A DNA stretch of 64,000 nt from an uncultured Roseibium sp. (GTDB lineage: Bacteria; Pseudomonadota; Alphaproteobacteria; Rhizobiales; Stappiaceae), in contig NZ_OY769915.1 in NCBI RefSeq assembly GCF_963669205.1, positions 2,454,001 through 2,518,000 of the forward strand, read 5' to 3'. Every line of letters starts with the position of its first letter. Position 1 is the first letter of the stretch. The notes beneath the pieces were generated by a model. The model was given only the letters and a program-made list of their open reading frames with translations. It searched no databases and was not told where the DNA came from. Positions 25,202 through 33,739 of the stretch are shown piece after piece. The position numbers were made by a program, and so were the translations under genes.

Positions 25202-25330
25202 CTACATTCCTGGTATGTGCACAAAGGCGATTGCGCTTGCATCTGCCGAGCGGGTGGGGCCGGCATCTGAAAAAAGGGTCATGGCGGCAGCCGTGAGCAA
25301 CAGGAGCAGGCCCGCAGATGACAGTTTCAT
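25202..25330 (-). CDS. Small secreted peptide (42 residues)
   Basis: Below the size limit of most gene callers. ATG at 25330 with AAGGA 8 nt upstream. The product starts MKLSSAGLLLLLTAAA, a textbook signal peptide, leaving a mature peptide of only about 20 residues that ends HIPGM. It converges with the membrane-protein gene, whose stop is 5 nt away. No family recognised; function unknown. Confidence 0.5.
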   Translation of the reverse strand: MKLSSAGLLLLLTAAAMTLFSDAGPTRSADASAIAFVHIPGM

Positions 25331-25656
25331 CACATTAATCCTTGCGATCGTGGCCGTCCCCCAGCGCTGTCCGCGAGATACCTGATAAGTTGCAAGGCTC
25401 TAAAACGCCGATAATCGCGTGCATAAAATTTTACCGATCGTGCTTTTTTGCTGCCTGCGCAGGCGAAAGGTTGCGCTTGCTCACATGTTGCGGTCTTTTA
25501 AAAGCAACTGATTTGAGTGGGAATTTTCGATCGCAGCTGGACAGACGGGCGGATTGACGAACGATCTTGGCTGAGATCCGGCCAACGGACGTTCCGCGTC
25601 TCGGGCGATCCGGACACCGGCGGTTTGAAACCTCGGCGGCAATGATGGAGCAAGGC
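25331..25656. other. Intergenic stretch before puuE
   Basis: 326 nt. It holds the upstream regions of the small secreted peptide (leftward) and of puuE (rightward), with an AT-rich patch around 25420-25440. Open frames here have no ribosome site and no recognisable product. I see no RNA gene. Confidence 0.5.
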
Positions 25657-26568
25657 ATGAATGACACCTATCCACGCGACATGGTCGGGTATGGGCGTAC
25701 CCCGCCAGACCCGAAGTGGCCAGGTGGTGCGAAGCTCGCGGTCCAGTTCGTCCTGAATTACGAGGAAGGCGGCGAGAACAACATTCTCCACGGCGATTCC
25801 GCATCCGAAGCCTTTCTGTCGGAAATCGTTGGTGCCCAGCCATGGCCTGGCAAGCGGCACTGGAACATGGAATCCATTTACGAATATGGATCGCGAGCGG
25901 GATTCTGGCGGCTTTGGCGCCTTTTCACGGAACGCTCCCTACCTGTCACCGTTTTCGGCGTTGCAACCGCCCTGATGCGAAATGGCGAAGCGGTCGCGGC
26001 CATGAAGGAGGCCGATTGGGAAATTGCATCGCACGGTCTGAAATGGATCGAGCATGGTGACATGGAGGAAGCCGAGGAACGGCGTCAGATCCGTCAAGCG
26101 ATCCGCATCCATGAGGAGGTGACCGGTGCACGCCCGCTCGGCTGGTATACCGGACGGTGTTCCATGCAAACGCAGAAGCTGGTGCAGGAGGAGGGCGGAT
26201 TCCTCTACGATTCCGACAGTTACGCAGACGATTTGCCCTATTGGGTGGACGGGCCCGACGGAGATCATCTCGTCATACCCTACGCGCTCGACACGAATGA
26301 CATGCGGTTTGCGTCCGCACAGGGCTTCAACTCGGGTGACCAGTTTTTTGCCTATCTGAAAGACGCGTTCGACACGCTGTACGACGAAGGCCGGCGCGGA
26401 GCTCCGAAGATGCTGAATGTCGGTCTTCATTGCCGGCTTGTCGGCCGGCCTGGCCGTGTCGCCGCGCTGGCGGGTTTTCTGGATTACATCGCCAGTCATG
26501 CCGATGTCTGGATCACGCGCCGCATCGACATCGCCTGGCACTGGCACGCACATCACGGACGCATCTAG
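25657..26568 (+). CDS. puuE: Allantoinase PuuE (polysaccharide deacetylase fold)
   Basis: 303 residues. Metal-independent allantoinase, opening the hydantoin ring of allantoin to allantoate in purine breakdown. YPRDMVGYGRTPPDPKWP at the N-terminus and LNYEEGGENNILHGD are diagnostic. Further NodB-fold landmarks are WEIASHGLKWIEH and YTGRCSMQT. The ATG at 25657 is chosen because the family begins just before YPRDM; two earlier in-frame ATGs are unlikely. It stands alone here; other ureide genes must be elsewhere. Confidence 0.92.
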   Translation: MNDTYPRDMVGYGRTPPDPKWPGGAKLAVQFVLNYEEGGENNILHGDSASEAFLSEIVGAQPWPGKRHWNMESIYEYGSRAGFWRLWRLFTERSLPVTVFGVATALMRNGEAVAAMKEADWEIASHGLKWIEHGDMEEAEERRQIRQAIRIHEEVTGARPLGWYTGRCSMQTQKLVQEEGGFLYDSDSYADDLPYWVDGPDGDHLVIPYALDTNDMRFASAQGFNSGDQFFAYLKDAFDTLYDEGRRGAPKMLNVGLHCRLVGRPGRVAALAGFLDYIASHADVWITRRIDIAWHWHAHHGRI

Positions 26569-27653
26569 AAGGCATCCGGCAGACGGGTTTCGTCCCCTGA
26601 AATAAATTAGCCCCGACAGCCGTTTCCCGGGCGGCTGACGGGGCAATGAAAATTTCTGCTCGCAACAACGTCTAGAAATCGCATTTCGTAACGTAAGTAA
26701 ACAGTTCGTTAAATTTAACCTTAAGATTTAAATCTGCTTGTAATCTTGCAAGATGATTAACGTTTCGCCACGTGCGCGGCAGAAATTTTTTGCGGCCATC
26801 CGCTGCCCAGCATTCTGCATATCGCTGGCTCGACCCCAGTTGACGCGCTGCCGCCATCCTGGTCCGGCGGCAGCGAAAAACGACTGGTGAAAACGTTGAT
26901 GGTTCTGACGCTTGTATCAAAATGATACGAAAAGCTGTGAATTTTAGAGTTTTCCAGGGAAGGGATGTACGCCTTGCGGGTTTTGCAGACGGTGGGGGAG
27001 TAGAACAGACGGGTTTGGGGCCTGTCAGTTCGCTCAAATGCAAGGCCGGTTCGCCGGCTTGTGTCGAACCAGGTGGATGTCGGGCAAACAGACTGTGAAT
27101 CTCTCAACGATACGTACTGTGGCAGACAGCGTATTTGACTATCGGTTTCTCGTGCTGAAGCACGTGGGAACCATGCTTTTCCGGGATGTTTTTGTCGGCC
27201 GGGATTGCGCCGTTAGTCTTGCGCCGGGCGGGATTGATCTAAGCGGATCTTCGCTCCAAGCAGCAACGGCGGCTTCACGGGACAAAAAGGTCAGGCCTTC
27301 AGATACCGGTTCCATATGGCGCATCTCCGAAGAAGATGATGTGTCCTGTAAGGCGCGCGCGTCGTCGCTGTTAGACGCACGTGCCTGGTGTCACTCCAGA
27401 ATGGAAAAAACAGCGTTTCTCAAAGAAAACAGAACCGAAGATCGCGACATCTGTGCCGGTGAACTCCGCCAGGCGGATGAACCGTTTGTCGCGGCAAAGA
27501 GAGAACGAAACTCCATGAAACCACTAATGCGGCAGACATTGAAAGACTGTGGGCAAGATCGGATCAGTCCGGAAAGTATGATCCTCGTCGGAACGTCAAT
27601 GCTGACAGTGCGAACTGACAGCGTTGCCAAGAAGAATTGCGGGGGGCTTTGAT
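26569..27653. other. Gene-poor kilobase with hairpins
   Basis: 1085 nt with no gene I can support. It contains a stem-loop after puuE (about 26612-26647; GCCCCGACAGCCG against GCGGCTGACGGGGC), an AT-rich TTAA-containing block (26685-26760), a perfect 10-bp stem at 26846-26875, and a GTATCA/TGATAC dyad at 26914-26928. The open frames 27038-27652 (plus) and 26757-27107 (minus) have poor coding character. It could host a non-coding RNA or be decayed sequence. Confidence 0.45.
26846..26875. other. Perfect 10-bp stem-loop in gene-poor region
   Basis: CGCTGCCGCC and GGCGGCAGCG pair exactly around a 10-nt loop. Neither strand has a T run after it, so it is not a standard terminator. It may be part of a structured RNA or a protein-binding dyad. 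Confidence 0.35.
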
Positions 27654-28037
27654 ATGAGCCTCGCGCTTGACTATGAAATTGTGCACCTGCGTGAACAACT
27701 CGAGCAAAAAGAGGCCAGAATTGCCGAGTTGGAGCGTTTGATTGCGGACCAGCAGGTCGTCTTTCCACCAGGTTGGGATCTGACACGTATCCAGACCCGC
27801 ATCCTGAGATTTCTGTTGAAGCGGAACTTCGCCAACAGGGAGCAGATCCATGCTTTCCTCTACGCGGACCGGGATGATGGCGGGCCGGAACTTGAAAATG
27901 TGCGCGTGCACATTTGCCTGCTTCGCAAGAAGCTGAAACCGTATGGCGTGAATATCAGCTGGCTGGTCGGCATGGGCTACAGGCTCGACGATGAGACCAA
28001 GGAAAAGATCAGGTCTGCGTCCACGCGTCCCGAGTGA
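27654..28037 (+). CDS. Small winged-helix (OmpR/PhoB C-terminal-like) protein with N-terminal coiled coil
   Basis: 127 residues. Residues 8-35 form a short coiled coil (LREQLEQKEARIAELERL); from about 42 on there is a PhoB-type winged helix: LTRIQTRILRFLLKR, ENVRVHICLLRKKLKPYG and a GMGYRL wing ending. There is no receiver domain, so it is not a normal response regulator. The coiled coil may allow dimerisation. Related short proteins occur in alphaproteobacteria and phages. Target unknown. Confidence 0.75.
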   Translation: MSLALDYEIVHLREQLEQKEARIAELERLIADQQVVFPPGWDLTRIQTRILRFLLKRNFANREQIHAFLYADRDDGGPELENVRVHICLLRKKLKPYGVNISWLVGMGYRLDDETKEKIRSASTRPE

Positions 28038-28186
28038 AAAACATCGACGGGCACCTGACTGGCGGGCGTGCACCGGCACGCCCGTGCGCACTTATGTCCG
28101 CAGTTAACCTTACCAGCTAAAATACAACTTAAAACTGAGCAATTCGTATTGCCTGTTTCGCGTGTATCGCATACCACCGCTAGAGC

Positions 28187-28201
28187 TTAACATTTTATTA
28201 A
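28187..28201. promoter_or_regulatory. CtrA-like box TTAA-N7-TTAA
   Basis: TTAACATTTTATTAA matches the alphaproteobacterial CtrA consensus TTAA-N7-TTAA exactly, 18 nt upstream of the start at 28220. CtrA controls cell-cycle and surface genes. In this AT-rich 180-nt gap a chance match is possible, so binding is inference. Confidence 0.4.
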
Positions 28202-28219
28202 TTAAAGCTTGAGGTTGAA

Positions 28220-28612
28220 ATGCGGTTCGTGTTGAAGAATTTTCATATAATTGTTTTCGCTTGTGTTTCGCTGCTTTCCGCTGCCTGGATTGCAACCGAG
28301 CCGGGGCGCGCGGAGAAGATTGCTCGCCCTCTGGTGGAAGACGCGCGCGAGGTCAAAATGCTGGCGACGGGTGCGTATCGTGAGTTGCGCGGCTTCAACT
28401 GGCGCGCGGCCTGCGACGAATTCGTAACCATGTATGTCACGGCGATGCGCATGCCTTCGCTGGTGTTCGAGAGACTTGCCGATCGGCTGGACAAGTTCAA
28501 TGATGACATCTCCAGGCGGGCTGACGGAACGCTGCGGCTGACACCGGAAGCGGAGACGGAAAGACAACTGGCTTTCGGTCACGCAGATGCCATGGCGAGC
28601 GCAATGCCTTGA
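28220..28612 (+). CDS. Hypothetical exported or membrane-anchored protein
   Basis: 130 residues. N-terminal hydrophobic segment (FHIIVFACVSLLSAAWIA, about 8-25) followed by a mostly helical, charged domain ending near MASAMP. A GAGG ribosome site precedes the ATG. Its 3' end overlaps the 3' end of pcaF by 34 nt tail to tail. No family recognised. The CtrA-like box just upstream and the DNA-binding gene before it hint at a cell-cycle or envelope link, but this is speculative. Confidence 0.55.
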   Translation: MRFVLKNFHIIVFACVSLLSAAWIATEPGRAEKIARPLVEDAREVKMLATGAYRELRGFNWRAACDEFVTMYVTAMRMPSLVFERLADRLDKFNDDISRRADGTLRLTPEAETERQLAFGHADAMASAMP

Positions 28613-29784
28613 CCGACGCCGATGCACATGGTCGCTAGGGCGAGTTTGCCGCCGCGGTTTTTCAGTTCAAACGCGGCGGAACCTGTAATACGCGCTCCGG
28701 ACATGCCGAGCGGATGTCCAAGCGCAATGGCACCGCCATTCGGGTTGAGCGTGTCGCTGTCTTCGGGCAAACCGAGATCCCTGCACACGGCAACGGCCTG
28801 CGCTGCGAATGCCTCGTTCAATTCCACGATGTCGAATTCACCCGGTGAAAGGCCAAGACGCTGGCAGAGCTTGCGTGTTGCCGGGGCAGGGCCGATGCCC
28901 ATGATTCTGGGCGGTACACCCGCGGTCGCGCCACCCAGAAAACGGGCGACGGGAGTCAGGTTGTATTTGCCGACCGCGGTCTCGGATGCCAGCAAAAGAG
29001 CGGCTGCGCCGTCGTTGACACCGGATGCATTCCCGGCGGTTACGGTCCCGTTTTCCCGGAACGGTGTCTTGAGTGCGGCGAGCGCTTCGCGCGTCGTACC
29101 ATGTCTGGGGTGCTCGTCCTGCGAGAACAGAACCGGGTCGCCTTTTCTTTGCGGTATCATGACAGGGACGATTTCTTCTGCCAGACGACCGTTTTTCTGC
29201 GCAGCTTCGGTTTTCCGCTGGCTATTGAAGGCGAAATCGTCCTGATCCGAGCGCGACACGGAGAAATCTTCAGCGACATTCTCCGCCGTTTCTGGCATTG
29301 AATCGATGCCGTATTGACGTTTCAGGAGCGGATTGACGAAGCGCCAGCCGATCGTCGTGTCATAGATCTCGGCCTTTCGCGAAAACGCGGAATCGGCCTT
29401 CGGCATGACGAGCGGAGCCCGCGACATGCTCTCCACACCACCCGCAATCGCGACGTCCATTTCACCGGCCTTGATGGCCCGCGCGGCCGTCATCACGGCG
29501 TCCATGCCCGATCCGCACAGCCGGTTGAATGTCAGTCCGGGTACCGTCTCGGGCAGTCCGGCCAGGAGAGCCGACATTCTTGCAACGTTGCGATTGTCTT
29601 CGCCGGCCTGGTTGGCGCACCCGAAAAAGACGTCATCCAGGTGCGCCCAGTCCATGTCCCGGTTCCGCTCCGTGAGCGCTTCGATCGGGATGGCGCCGAG
29701 GTCATCGGCGCGGACGGAAGACAATCCGCCGCCGTAGCGTCCGATCGGTGTTCGAACGTAGTCGCAAAGAAAGACGTGGTGCAT
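28579..29784 (-). CDS. pcaF: 3-oxoadipyl-CoA thiolase (acetyl-CoA C-acyltransferase)
   Basis: 401 residues. The catalytic residues of a degradative thiolase are present: Cys in NRLCGSGMDAV (about 90), His in GHPLGMSGAR and Cys in ATMCIGVGQG. RTPIGRYGGGLSSVRADDLGAIP and FGCANQAGEDNRNVARM are characteristic of PcaF, which splits 3-oxoadipyl-CoA to succinyl-CoA and acetyl-CoA at the end of the beta-ketoadipate pathway. No pcaIJ or other pca genes are adjacent. Reading the substrate as oxoadipyl-CoA is strong inference from these motifs. Confidence 0.88.
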   Translation of the reverse strand: MHHVFLCDYVRTPIGRYGGGLSSVRADDLGAIPIEALTERNRDMDWAHLDDVFFGCANQAGEDNRNVARMSALLAGLPETVPGLTFNRLCGSGMDAVMTAARAIKAGEMDVAIAGGVESMSRAPLVMPKADSAFSRKAEIYDTTIGWRFVNPLLKRQYGIDSMPETAENVAEDFSVSRSDQDDFAFNSQRKTEAAQKNGRLAEEIVPVMIPQRKGDPVLFSQDEHPRHGTTREALAALKTPFRENGTVTAGNASGVNDGAAALLLASETAVGKYNLTPVARFLGGATAGVPPRIMGIGPAPATRKLCQRLGLSPGEFDIVELNEAFAAQAVAVCRDLGLPEDSDTLNPNGGAIALGHPLGMSGARITGSAAFELKNRGGKLALATMCIGVGQGIALAMASA

Positions 29785-29880
29785 GTCGACGGTCCCGGAA
29801 AACGCGGTTTCTGGAACAAGGTCTTGGACAACCTTTCCGCTGATTGCAAGCGCAGTTCCCGCGATTGCCCGAAACCGTGA

Positions 29881-31269
29881 TCAGTCCGTGTGGCGGACGA
29901 TGTCGTCTTCGGCAAGATAGGTTCCGGATTGCACCTCGATCATCCGTACGGGAATCTTGCCCGGATTGTGCAGGGTGTGCCGCGCGCCGAGCGGGACATA
30001 GGCAGACTGGTTTTCCGTCAACAGGCTGGTCTTGCCGTCAATCGTGATTTCCACGGTTCCCGATACCACGATCCAGTGCTCGGTGCGATGCAGATGGCTT
30101 TGCAGGCTCAACCGTTGTCCCGGCTTGATCATCATCGATTGAACGGCGAAGCGGTCGCCGGCGTTGATGCGCTCGGTGTATCCCCAAGGCTTGTAGGCGC
30201 GCGTGTGACGGTCAACCTCGTCGCGGCCTTCGGCTTTCAGCTGATCGACCACCTTCTTGACATCCTGTGCGCTGTCCTTGTGGGCGACGAGCACGCTGTC
30301 GCTGGTTGCGATCACCATCACGTCTTCCAGTCCGATCACCGACACAAGGCCCTGCTGCGAATAGGCGAGGCAGTCGCGGCTCTCCAGAAAGCGCGTGTCG
30401 CCGAGCCCGGAATTGCCGCGTTCGTCCTTGTCGAGCACCGTCCAGATCGCGGACCAGGACCCAAGGTCATCCCATTCGGGCGACACCGGCGCACAGGACA
30501 CGTTTTGTGCCTTTTCCATGATCGCGTAGTCAATGGAGATATCGTTGAGCTTTTCGAAGCTTGCTTCGTCAAGCCGCGTGAAATCCAGATCGCTGCGCCG
30601 CGTCTCCATGACGTCGCTGACGGCCTGGAAAAGCTCCGGCTGGTGGGTTTTGAACGCGGTGATCATTGTGTCCGCGGAATAAAGGAAGATGCCTGCATTC
30701 CAGACATAGCTGCCGTCCTCAAGGAAAGACTTTGCGCGCTCAAGGTCCGGTTTTTCGACAAACTTTTCAACCGCGCGCACCGGGGTCGCGCCGGGCGCGA
30801 CCTTGATGTACCCGTAACCCGTATTTGGCTCTGTGGGTGTGATGCCGAACGTGACAATCGATCCGTCCCTGGCAACGCCCTCGGCCGCACGCACGGTGTC
30901 GAGAAAAACCTCTTCCTTGCGGATCAGATGATCGGAAGGCAACAGAAGAATGAGTGCATCGGGGTCGGCTTCCGCGGCAATGATCGCGGCCATGAGTGCC
31001 GGTGGCGCCGTGTTCCGGCCGACCGGTTCAAGCAGTATGCTGGTTGCCGTCATCCCGAGTTCGGCGAGTTGTTCGCCCATCTGGAACCGGTGAGTGTTGC
31101 TGCCGATGACGATCGGATCGGCAAAGCCGGGCTGGCTCACTCTTTTGCAGGTCTTTTGAAAAAGGCTTTCGCCATCGAACAGAGGCAGGAACTGTTTGGG
31201 CCGGTCTTTGCGCGAAAGAGGCCAAAGGCGAGAGCCTACACCGCCGGACAAAATGCAAGGAAAAATCAT
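29881..31269 (-). CDS. manC: Mannose-1-phosphate guanylyltransferase/mannose-6-phosphate isomerase (type II PMI)
   Basis: 462 residues, bifunctional. The N-terminal nucleotidyltransferase has CILSGGVGSRLWPLSRKDRPKQF split as SGGVGSRLWPLSR and RPKQFLPL; the FVEKPD motif follows. The C-terminal cupin (about 345-460) carries YKPWGYTERIN, GQRLSLQSHLHRTEHW and the late SAYVPLGARHTL. It supplies GDP-mannose for exopolysaccharide, LPS or capsule. pcaF follows 96 nt downstream on the same strand, with no functional link apparent. Confidence 0.93.
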   Translation of the reverse strand: MIFPCILSGGVGSRLWPLSRKDRPKQFLPLFDGESLFQKTCKRVSQPGFADPIVIGSNTHRFQMGEQLAELGMTATSILLEPVGRNTAPPALMAAIIAAEADPDALILLLPSDHLIRKEEVFLDTVRAAEGVARDGSIVTFGITPTEPNTGYGYIKVAPGATPVRAVEKFVEKPDLERAKSFLEDGSYVWNAGIFLYSADTMITAFKTHQPELFQAVSDVMETRRSDLDFTRLDEASFEKLNDISIDYAIMEKAQNVSCAPVSPEWDDLGSWSAIWTVLDKDERGNSGLGDTRFLESRDCLAYSQQGLVSVIGLEDVMVIATSDSVLVAHKDSAQDVKKVVDQLKAEGRDEVDRHTRAYKPWGYTERINAGDRFAVQSMMIKPGQRLSLQSHLHRTEHWIVVSGTVEITIDGKTSLLTENQSAYVPLGARHTLHNPGKIPVRMIEVQSGTYLAEDDIVRHTD

Positions 31270-31377
31270 GGAGCGGAACCTGGAAAAAGCTGATTACAGT
31301 GTTGGTTATACACCTTAGATTGTTCAATTTTATTAACATTTGCAATCTGAGGGCAGGTTCTGGCTTGACTGAAAATC

Positions 31378-31394
31378 ATGTAATAATATAACGC
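31378..31394. promoter_or_regulatory. Zur box upstream of znuC
   Basis: ATGTAATAATATAACGC lies 53 nt before the znuC start. It matches the alphaproteobacterial Zur consensus (ATGTTATAATATAACAT) at nearly all positions. The zur gene is two genes downstream, so zinc-loaded Zur should repress this operon. Confidence 0.65.
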
Positions 31395-31446
31395 GACTTC
31401 CGGTTTTCTGCTGGAAAATCCGGCGCATTCGGTACAGGCTCGTTAA

Positions 31447-32307
31447 ATGGTGCTCGAAAACAACAAGTTGGTGGAACTCGACAGGGCAGGGGTGCGCAGA
31501 GACGGAAGCTGGCTCGTTAGGGGCGTCGATCTTTCGGTTTCGCCGGGTGAGATCGTGACGCTGATCGGGCCGAACGGATCCGGAAAATCGACGACCGCGA
31601 AAATGACGCTCGGCATATTGAAGCCCTCGGAAGGATCAAGCCGGCGCAAGAAGGGCCTCAAGGTCGGCTATGTGCCGCAGAGACTTGCAATTGACTGGAC
31701 ACTGCCTCTGACGGTTCGGCGCTTCATGCGCCTGACCAACGCTCTGACCGATGACGAGTGCTCCCGGGCTCTTGAACAGACCGGTGCGAACCATTTGCTC
31801 GATGCCGAGATGCGCACCCTGTCCGGCGGCGAGCTGCAGCGCGTCATGCTGGCCAGGGCGATTGCCCGAAAACCGGATCTTCTTGTGTTGGACGAACCTG
31901 TCCAGGGTGTCGATTATGCCGGTGAGATCGCCATTTACGCTCTCATTTCACAGATCAGGGATGCGCTCGGATGCGGCATCTTGATGATTTCGCACGATCT
32001 TCACGTGGTTATGGCGGCGGCCGACCAGGTAATCTGCCTGAACGGGCACGTGTGTTGCCGGGGCACACCGTCGGACGTAAGCAAGGACAACAATTATCAG
32101 GCCCTCTTCGGGATGAGGGCCAGCGCCGAGCTCGCGGTCTATGAGCACAAGCATGATCACGTCCACCTGCCCGACGGATCGGTCAGACATGCAGACGGAA
32201 GCGTATGCGAAGACTGTTCCGGCGAACATCATGACCATGATCACGGGCAGGCAGACGTTTCCGGGAAGACGCGTACAACGCCGGGCGGAACCACGCATGC
32301 TGGATGA
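31447..32307 (+). CDS. znuC: Zinc ABC importer ATP-binding protein
   Basis: 286 residues. Walker A GPNGSGKST, signature LSGGELQR, Walker B LLVLDEPVQGVD and H-loop ISHDLHVV. The C-terminal tail after about 230 is rich in His and Asp (EHKHDHVHLPDG, then EHHDHDHGQ), as in other ZnuC proteins, and may hold or sense zinc. It overlaps znuB by 11 nt. No znuA (binding protein) is present in the window. Confidence 0.93.
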   Translation: MVLENNKLVELDRAGVRRDGSWLVRGVDLSVSPGEIVTLIGPNGSGKSTTAKMTLGILKPSEGSSRRKKGLKVGYVPQRLAIDWTLPLTVRRFMRLTNALTDDECSRALEQTGANHLLDAEMRTLSGGELQRVMLARAIARKPDLLVLDEPVQGVDYAGEIAIYALISQIRDALGCGILMISHDLHVVMAAADQVICLNGHVCCRGTPSDVSKDNNYQALFGMRASAELAVYEHKHDHVHLPDGSVRHADGSVCEDCSGEHHDHDHGQADVSGKTRTTPGGTTHAG

Positions 32308-33112
32308 CTTTTTCACGCGCGCGCTCGTCGCCGGTGTGGGCGTTGCCCTTGTGGCCGGCCCTCTTGGCTGTTTCGTCATCTGGCGGCGCATGGCCTATTT
32401 CGGGGATACCCTGTCTCACGCGGCGTTGCTTGGTGTCGCGCTTTCGCTGCTGTTTGACCTGAACACGACGCTGGCCGTCGGCGGCACATCGGTCGCACTC
32501 GCCTTGCTCCTTCTTTCCCTGCGCAGAAGCGAGATACTCTCGTCGGACGCGTTACTCGGGCTGTTGTCACATTCCGCGCTTGCGCTCGGGCTTGTTTGTC
32601 TCGCGTTCATGACCTGGGTGCGTGTCGATCTCCTCGGCCTCCTTTTCGGAGACATCCTCGCGGTGACCCGCATCGACATTGTCATGATTTATGGTGGTGG
32701 CGCTTTTGTTCTGTTCGCTCTGGTTGTAGTGTGGCGTCGGCTGTTCGCGGCGACGGTCAACCCGGACCTTGCCGGCGGTGAAGGCCTGGAACCCGAGAAG
32801 ATGGAGCTTGTATTCATGCTGCTGACGGCGGTCGTGATTGCGATATCGCTCAAGATTGTCGGTGCATTGCTGATCACCGCTCTTTTGATCATCCCGGCTG
32901 CCGCTGCTCGCAGAATGTCCGCGTCGCCAGAGCAGATGGCGTGTCTTGCCGCTGTGCTCGGAGCGGTCTCTGTTGTCGGTGGGCTCTACGGCTCCCTGAC
33001 CTATGACACGCCGTCCGGACCATCGATCGTCGTTGCAGCGATGCTGTTGTTCGTCGTCAGCCTTGTCCCGGCGGGGGGACTTGTGAGAAAGATAAAATCA
33101 GGTTCCGACTGA
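32297..33112 (+). CDS. znuB: Zinc ABC importer permease
   Basis: 271 residues with about eight membrane helices of the ABC-3 metal permease family. GCFVIWRRMAYFGDTLSHAALLGVALSLL is the family hallmark (in two parts: CFVIWRRMAYFGD and LSHAALLGVAL), and LKIVGALLITALLIIPAAAAR is another. The ATG at 32297 is used because the frame upstream of it lies inside znuC and has no matching sequence. Functions with ZnuC; zur follows. Confidence 0.93.
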   Translation: MLDDFFTRALVAGVGVALVAGPLGCFVIWRRMAYFGDTLSHAALLGVALSLLFDLNTTLAVGGTSVALALLLLSLRRSEILSSDALLGLLSHSALALGLVCLAFMTWVRVDLLGLLFGDILAVTRIDIVMIYGGGAFVLFALVVVWRRLFAATVNPDLAGGEGLEPEKMELVFMLLTAVVIAISLKIVGALLITALLIIPAAAARRMSASPEQMACLAAVLGAVSVVGGLYGSLTYDTPSGPSIVVAAMLLFVVSLVPAGGLVRKIKSGSD

Positions 33113-33152
33113 TGATATCGCATCCCGGCCCAAAGCAATCAGGAGACCGTCC

Positions 33153-33563
33153 GTGTCCGCTCATGCGAATCCCGAATTGACGAAAAACCAGTCACTGGTT
33201 TTCGGTTCCCTGTCCGACGCGGGTGGACCGCTGACGGCCTATGCGATCCTGGATCTGCTTCGCGACGACGGTTTCCGGGCCCCGCTTCAGGTCTATAGGG
33301 CTCTCGACAAGCTTGTCGAATATGGCATGGTTCATCGGCTTGAAAGTCTGAATGCGTTTGTTGCCTGTGCACACACCGGGTGTTCAGCCCACGGGACGGC
33401 GGCCTTTGCCATTTGCGAACAGTGCGGTGACGTCCGTGAATTCACCCCCGACGAAGCGATCAGTGCGCTGCAGGACTGGACCAGGACACAGAATTTCAAG
33501 CTTGCCCGCATGACGATCGAACTGCGCGGAACCTGCGGCAAGTGTGTCGAGGCGGCCGTCTGA
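33153..33563 (+). CDS. zur: Zinc uptake regulator, Fur family
   Basis: 136 residues. N-terminal winged helix (LTAYAILDLLRDDGFRAPLQVYRALDKLVEYGMVHRLES) and a C-terminal dimerisation domain with the structural-zinc CxxC pairs (ICEQCG and TCGKC). GTG start with GGAGACCGTCC upstream. It lies 40 nt after znuB, so the regulator is in the operon it represses. Confidence 0.92.
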   Translation: MSAHANPELTKNQSLVFGSLSDAGGPLTAYAILDLLRDDGFRAPLQVYRALDKLVEYGMVHRLESLNAFVACAHTGCSAHGTAAFAICEQCGDVREFTPDEAISALQDWTRTQNFKLARMTIELRGTCGKCVEAAV

Positions 33564-33739
33564 ACCGACGTGGGCGGCTGAACCGGGACAAACCTCTTTC
33601 TGCATGCTCGAAATATGAAATCTGCGGTCGAACGCCTGGCCATGTTGCAGGCCGGGCGCTCGCCTCTTATGGTCCGCGAACGCGGGAAACTGACCAGCCC
33701 TATACTTGACGGTTGGCGGGCAAACTGAGGGAGAACGGT

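Noticed and set aside
26757..27107. 116-codon minus-strand ORF in the gene-poor region
   Set aside because: No ribosome site and no recognised domain; overlaps structured sequence.
27038..27652. 204-codon ORF in the gene-poor region
   Set aside because: Poor coding character, no ribosome site, no domain; treated as chance.
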